From Platerodrilus igneus (lineage: Eukaryota > Arthropoda > Insecta > Coleoptera > Lycidae), in assembly GCA_036346225.1 (NCBI GenBank), contig JARFIW010001104.1, forward strand, positions 6,412,001 through 6,476,000: a stretch of 64,000 bases of DNA. Reading direction: 5' to 3'. Each line of letters starts with the position of its first letter. The first letter of the stretch is position 1. Shown in pieces: positions 59,699 through 64,000 of this stretch. Under the pieces are notes generated by a model. The model worked only from the letters and a program-made list of their open reading frames with translations. It was not told where the DNA came from and did no database searches. Both the position numbers and the translations under genes were made by a program.

Positions 59699-60281
59699 CT
59701 TGTTAGTCTAAAATTTTACACAGAATTTGAATCTGCAAACAGATTTGAAATCGGACAACGCCCTGCAAAGTTATACTTTACCCTCAAACCTCTTTAAAAA
59801 TTTTGCTCGTCATATATTTAACCTACCCACATTTATTAAACACCTTTTTCGCTACCAAACAATTAAATTTTCTAACCAAACAGTTAAGTTAACACATAAA
59901 TTAAGAACACAAAATTTTAATAATTTATTTATCCAACTTACAGTTTAATAAACTTATAGAATCAATTTTTACAAAGTATAACATTATTTCCTGTGCGTAG
60001 CCGAAAGTTTAACCTGTAACAAAAGAAATTAATGTGTTGTTTAAATAGACCTGTAATAAAAAGAGATTAATGTAAAAAGGAGACATGTTTTCGGTTAATA
60101 AGACATATTATCGTTAATCTAACAATATGTTTTACCGTTCCACGACATCACGTTGGAATTAAGACACATTCCAATGTAATGGTTTAAATAGGAAAGTACG
60201 CTAAATACAAATCAATTAACAGCAATTAAATATTGCTTATGACCTACCTTAATTAGGTTGCTGTGCTATTAGGAATGATGT

Positions 60282-60419
60282 TTAGACTTCGTACGTATTT
60301 TCCGGATTATATGTTGTATTCTTTTTATTAAGTAATCGAATAAATCGTTCCTTCTGCTTCCAAAGAAACTCGGACACTCCATTGTCGACGCTGGCGTTAT
60401 TTATGCGATAGCTAGCCAT
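60282..60419 (-). CDS. 45-codon ORF with a Myb/MADF-like start
   Basis: The short frame has FLWKQKERFIRLLNKKNTTY, which has the spacing of the first helix of Myb/SANT-like or MADF DNA-binding domains (aromatic, charged, LL, aromatic). It stops after 45 codons. Only a fragment of a domain could be present. The resemblance is weak, and it may be an exon or a relic. Confidence 0.25.
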   Translation of the reverse strand: MASYRINNASVDNGVSEFLWKQKERFIRLLNKKNTTYNPENTYEV

Positions 60420-60484
60420 GACGTTGTTAAACGCTTGCTAATCATTTCTACACCATCTTCGTTAGTAGCGGTAACTGATGCATT

Positions 60485-60840
60485 TTATGTTTGTTGCTCC
60501 TTAAGTGTGCGGCATATGTATCTTTTCCATTTCGAAATCGCATACTTACACATAATTCGTGGTTGTTTCGTACAAGACCCTTTAACAGCTGGCGGAGCTG
60601 AACGTTTAAGGCTTAATGACATACCGTGCTGTTTTTCCTTGTGTCGCAGTAAGTTGTCCATTCTCGTAAAAGCGAAACCGCAAGTCCCACAGTTTAAGTA
60701 CTTTGCTGCGGACGGCAACCCTGGGCGATGTTACACACGACATTTGTTCTGGTGCCGTTTGAGAGCATTTTCCAGGTATAGGAAGCACCGCAAAGGTTGC
60801 ACTTATAAACGTTTGCAGGTACCATTTTAGTACAAAACAA
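60485..60840 (-). pseudogene. C2H2 zinc-finger pair, longitudinals-lacking-like, broken
   Basis: Minus strand. The first finger, CNLCGASYTWKML, is followed after a one-base frame change by KRHQNKC (about 60750-60815). The second finger is CGTCGFAFTRMDNLLRHKEK with its last His at QHG (about 60625-60695). The arrangement C-x2-C-x12-H-x3-C, a linker, then C-x2-C-x12-H-x4-H is the pair found in alternative 3' exons of the insect BTB factor Lola. A stop (after KCRV) lies between the fingers. Only a terminal exon is expected here. It could equally come from a transposon that captured fingers. Confidence 0.5.
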
Positions 60841-60862
60841 AACCCGCACTATAGCACTTTGG

Positions 60863-61207
60863 TTAAACTTGTAACGAACTAACTAACAAAAGCTTACTCG
60901 AGCATACCTGATTTATGTTCCTTATAGAATGCATACCGAAGGTTTCGAAGACGACCGAACGATGTTGAGGATTCGGCGGGGAACTAAATGATGTCATAAT
61001 CCTTGCTGCTCGTCCAATACATTTAGCGCTAATGCATGCACCTGGCTTCGCTTCGTCGATGGTGCGAATGCCGTTAGTAGAAACACCGGAAAACGTCTTC
61101 CATGTTATACGGATCGCGTGCATATTAAAAATCCAAAAGGGTGGTAGCACACGCACACAAATTGTGTGCAAGTCGTGCTGTAGAAGATGCAATGCTACTA
61201 TAACCAA
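60863..61207 (-). other. unrecognised 114-codon open frame (both strands open in part)
   Basis: The minus frame has segments such as ITWKTFSGVSTNGIRTIDEA and KCIGRAARIMTSF. The plus frame (61032-61217) is also open. GC content is higher than nearby. No domain is recognised on either strand, so the coding strand is uncertain. Confidence 0.25.
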
Positions 61208-61426
61208 AACACTTTAAACCATTACTAAGAAAATACCAACTTGTTGTCTACAGGATACTTACAACAATTTAATTTTAAATAACTTCTACGTCATATTTTA
61301 GGAAATGGGGGCTTGAATATTTTCCAAATGAATCACCAAGCGAAAGTATATGTAGCAGGTATTAAATTACCCATTAATTTCCCATTTTACGACCATAGGT
61401 TAATTATAGATTAAAATTTAATTTGT

Positions 61427-62128
61427 GCACGTTCGAGCTTCTCGTAAACTAACATATTTTAGAGCAACAATGCGCTGTATAATACATGCATACCCTTCGC
61501 CGCGCTACTGCTATTCTTGTAATTGCTAGAAAAAGTCACTCTCCTTTTTACTGTTAGGAGCGATGCAAAGCACCATTTTTATACTTTCTATAGCACATCG
61601 CGCACTTTTCGTCTGATAATTAAATTTTGCTTCTGTAGGCTTTTACACTTTCGCATAGCGGTCGGCCGCACGTATTGATTTCTAGAACCGGTAAGTACTC
61701 GATATCCGTCCAAATAGAAATTAGATGCTCGATGTCTGTCAACTTCCAATTCCCTCGTAAAGGTAGAAAAACTCAGTCAATCATCCATTAAACTTCGACC
61801 CGCTCCTGTTCTGATAATTTACAAACATTTTCAAACGACAATGGGCCGAGAATTTTTAAACCTCCGAGGATCTTTAAGTCGTGATCAATTACACATCCGA
61901 GCTACGCGTAAACTAACATATTTTGCAGCAACTGTATAATACATGCATACCCCTTCTCTGCGCTACTGCTATTCTTGTAGTTGCTTGGAAAAGTCAGTCG
62001 CCCTTTTTACTGTTAGGGACCGATGCTAAAAGCACCATTCCATACTTTCTTTATAAGTGTAGCACATCGCGCACTTTTTGTCGGATAATTAAATTTTTGT
62101 TTATGTAGGCCTTTACACTTTCGCTTAT
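61427..62128. repeat. two direct repeats of about 230 bp (61427-61655, 61890-62128)
   Basis: Both copies share CGTAAACTAACATATTTT, GTATAATACATGCATACC, GCGCTACTGCTATTCTTGTA, TTTTTACTGTTAG and GCACATCGCGCACTTTT in order, with scattered substitutions and indels. The spacing is about 460 bp. They are the downstream part of the minus-strand module described at 61588. Confidence 0.9.
61588..61785 (-). CDS. ASNFYLDG module, copy 2 (short ORF)
   Basis: The minus frame contains TRELEVDRHRASNFYLDG, then YRVLTGSRNQ, and a cysteine-bearing RKCKSLQKQN end before a stop at 61588. The parallel frame at 63126-63470 has TREADVNSHQASNFYLDG. A third, tail-only relic reads RKCKGLHKQK near 62110. Conservation of peptide across diverged DNA suggests this was coding. 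The order aromatic-x-DGY ... C-K recalls FLYWCH domains but lacks the full set of Cys and His, so the family is unassigned. Confidence 0.35.
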
Positions 62129-63125
62129 TTAAACATCTAATACGATCAATTAACCACTTTCGATTATTCTAACGGAGACCACCATACATTCCCGCCGCAC
62201 CGTTCTTTTTGAATCCAACGATCCTATGGGCTTCACGCACTAACACCTGACGTATCTTTCCTACTATTTGTTAAACAAAAACTACCGGTATCGCCATTGT
62301 GGACGTAAACAGATGTTTGTGGATGTGTACGAGAATATGTAACCATATACATTAACCAGTCTAAGCTATTTTATTTAGTCCACGAAAACTACTATTTTCT
62401 AAACCACAATTAATAATCGCCTTTATAGGTTTAACATTTCTACCATTACCCAATGACTGGTGCTACGTACATGGAAACTTTAATTTCTTATTGGAAGAAT
62501 TCTTATTCTCCGCGCACTGCTGCGTAGTTGCATGTCCTACCCCTTTTGGAGGTATATGCTCGTTATAGGTTGTAAGACCCTCGGTTTTACTTAACTACAA
62601 TTCGTGAGACCCTTTAATCTTTTTAATCGTATCTTTCTCGCCTACAATACAGTAGGACTTAACATTACTACCAACAAATTCTAATACTGGACCCCATTAA
62701 ATACGTCTTTAATTTTCCTACAACTTTTTGTTGACAAGTGTTATATTGTATTTATTATACGCGGGTAGTCACTCTTTTAAGATAAATATATTTTGCTAGG
62801 TATCAACTAATATTAAATTTTCTAGGGACCCCAAATCTGTAAACAGATTTTAAATAGGACCACCCATACAAAGTTATGCGTTTTAAAGACTAATTTTGCT
62901 CATCTTTATTTAACACCATCTTTAAAACCCTTTTTTGCTAACCAAGACATATGCTTTAACCAACCGTTTCCTAAATCTAAAACCGCAGTGTCCCGCGAAT
63001 ACCACGTGGAGATAACACGTATACTCTGTCAACCAGGATAGAAGCCGGAAGGATTTGGAAGGTGGGAGAAGAACTTAAAAATTATGGAATCTTAAAACTA
63101 ATATATACAAATCTAAACAACTATC

Positions 63126-63470
63126 TTATATCTTTACACCCCATGCGTAGATTGTTGTACTATTAGGAATGATGTACCTTTTGTCATCTTCCCTCGATAA
63201 ACTAATTTTATTAATAAGCTGCGTATGCAAATCGTATTCTTTTACTCCGGATACATACGCAGACAAGTACTCGATACCATCCAAATAAAAATTGGATGCT
63301 TGGTGACTGTTAACATCCGCTTCCCTCGTGTACGCCCAGACACATCCCAGCCCATGAGCACCCCTGCGCATGCACACCCTGCCCATGCGCACCCTGCGCG
63401 TACGCACCCCTGCCCATGCGCTGCCCATGCGCACCCCTCTCTGTGCGACTGCTATTTCGGGTAACGTCAC
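63126..63470 (-). CDS. ASNFYLDG module, copy 3 (ORF with GC-rich minisatellite)
   Basis: 114 codons: an N-terminal half encoded by the minisatellite (R/G/M-rich and probably not original) and a second half with SHQASNFYLDGIEYLSAYVSG and IIPNST. The second half is paralogous to the frame at 61588-61785. A function cannot be given. Confidence 0.3.
   Translation of the reverse strand: MTLPEIAVAQRGVRMGSAWAGVRTRRVRMGRVCMRRGAHGLGCVWAYTREADVNSHQASNFYLDGIEYLSAYVSGVKEYDLHTQLINKISLSREDDKRYIIPNSTTIYAWGVKI
63345..63447. repeat. GC-rich 15/16-bp minisatellite, about 6 copies
   Basis: The unit is close to CCCATGCGCACCCCTG, repeated head to tail with variants (CGCATGCACACCCTG, CGCGTACGCACCCCTG). It is far more GC-rich than anything nearby, and alternating purine-pyrimidine runs (TGCGCATGCAC) could favour Z-DNA. 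Confidence 0.9.
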
Positions 63471-63597
63471 AGCCTTTTATAAATAAAGAACAATGTTATA
63501 TACTATTATAAAATGTTTATTCTGACATTATACATAACAAATTTAAAAATATTTAATGCCAAGCATGGATCCATTTAAACTTAATTTTAATACAAAG

Positions 63598-63885
63598 TTA
63601 TACACAGAAGACAGTCCTTTCTTTATGTTTGTTTGGAGTGGCTTTAATTTTATCTAATTTTATTCGCAGCTTAAAATTTAAATCGATACCCAAGTCCTCT
63701 ATCTCCTTTTCTAACCAATAGTTTGATACATAGAGACCGTCTAGGTTTTCGAATTGTAAAATGTACCGAAGTTTGCCTCTATATTTAAAGTCTTTGATTC
63801 CGCCGACAACCAGATCCATTCCTTCGTGTAATTCTTGCAGCTTGTGACAATCTTTTAATCGCAGCTTTCCACTATATCCTGCATA
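63598..63885 (-). pseudogene. chromo-shadow-like segment, incomplete
   Basis: The minus frame is open from about 63885 to a stop near 63598. The stretch GMDLVVGGI-K-D-F..RGKLRYILQFEN matches the spacing of the HP1 chromo shadow domain start (G-L-x-x-E-x-I-x-G-A-x-D-x-x-G-E-L-x-F-L-x-K-W-K-N). The C-terminal half (WLEKEI ... FKLRIKL) matches only loosely. Upstream, a different frame continues before a stop, so at least one break exists. It may be a relic of an HP1-like gene or an unrelated repeat product. Confidence 0.3.
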
Positions 63886-64000
63886 CGTATCTTGTTAGCT
63901 TGATCGACTTCTTCTTGTCGGTATTGGAGAAATCCTTTTTCTCCCACACACCGTTGCGTAGTTGCATATTCCACCACTTTTGGGAATATATGGTTGTTAT

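Larger units (their letters stand above)
59520..62960. repeat. dispersed duplicate modules in the right-end repeat field
   Basis: Segments near 59545-59890 recur, decayed, near 62800-62960 (both contain AAATCTGYAAACAGATTT, an AAAGTTAT block and TTTTGCTC). ATTAGGAATGATGT occurs at 60269 and 63160. The region appears built from several old copies of one sequence family in the same orientation. Confidence 0.6.

Overview
This looks like nuclear DNA from an arthropod, most likely an insect. It is AT-rich and full of (TA)n microsatellites. It has an insect errantivirus-type env with its LTR, two piggyBac-family transposons, RTE-like LINEs, tRNA-headed SINEs and a Ty3/Gypsy pol. Nothing bacterial is present: no operons, no rRNA and no CRISPR. 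I cannot name the species. No intact host gene can be asserted. Almost all recognisable coding sequence is transposon-derived and broken.

Layout. 1-8.2 kb is low-copy AT-rich DNA. It holds three (TA)n tracts, a small candidate transposon at 1.86-2.58 kb, a long inverted repeat at 5.7-6.2 kb, and a decayed minus-strand gene at 6.7-7.7 kb with 39-bp (13-residue) repeats. From about 8.25 to 44.2 kb the backbone is one roughly 8-kb unit repeated in tandem: a partial copy 0, then copies A at 15.65 kb, B at 23.84 kb, C at 31.76 kb and a diverged D to about 44.2 kb. Each copy carries a nested 597-bp repeat in different number (A 5, B 2, C 1, D 1). Insertions into this backbone are a Ty3/Gypsy element at the copy 0/A junction (4-bp duplication), a LINE fragment with a 113-bp MITE shared by A and B only, an LTR-like insertion in B, an LTR element with a tRNA-Lys-type primer binding site in C, and piggyBac-1 at TTAA in D. 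piggyBac-1 itself holds an errantivirus solo LTR (CGCG duplication) and a 1.6-kb element bounded by (TA)n.

44.2-50.1 kb is a tRNA-SINE dimer split by an RTE-like LINE that is 5'-near-complete, has an 11-bp duplication and repeated 3' ends, and carries another SINE inside it. A gag fragment follows. 50.5-51.9 kb is a second (TA)n-bounded element. 53.0-57.9 kb is piggyBac-2 (minus strand, with an inserted SINE and a 13-bp duplication), abutted at CGCG by an errantivirus LTR plus an env pseudogene. 59-64 kb is a diverged repeat field. Its minus strand holds pieces that look like DNA-binding or chromatin proteins: a pair of C2H2 fingers like those of longitudinals-lacking exons, a repeated ASNFYLDG module, a Myb/MADF-like start and a chromo-shadow-like segment.

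The elements do not work together as a pathway. What the window offers is a readable order of insertions and duplications, plus a few unexplained repeat families.
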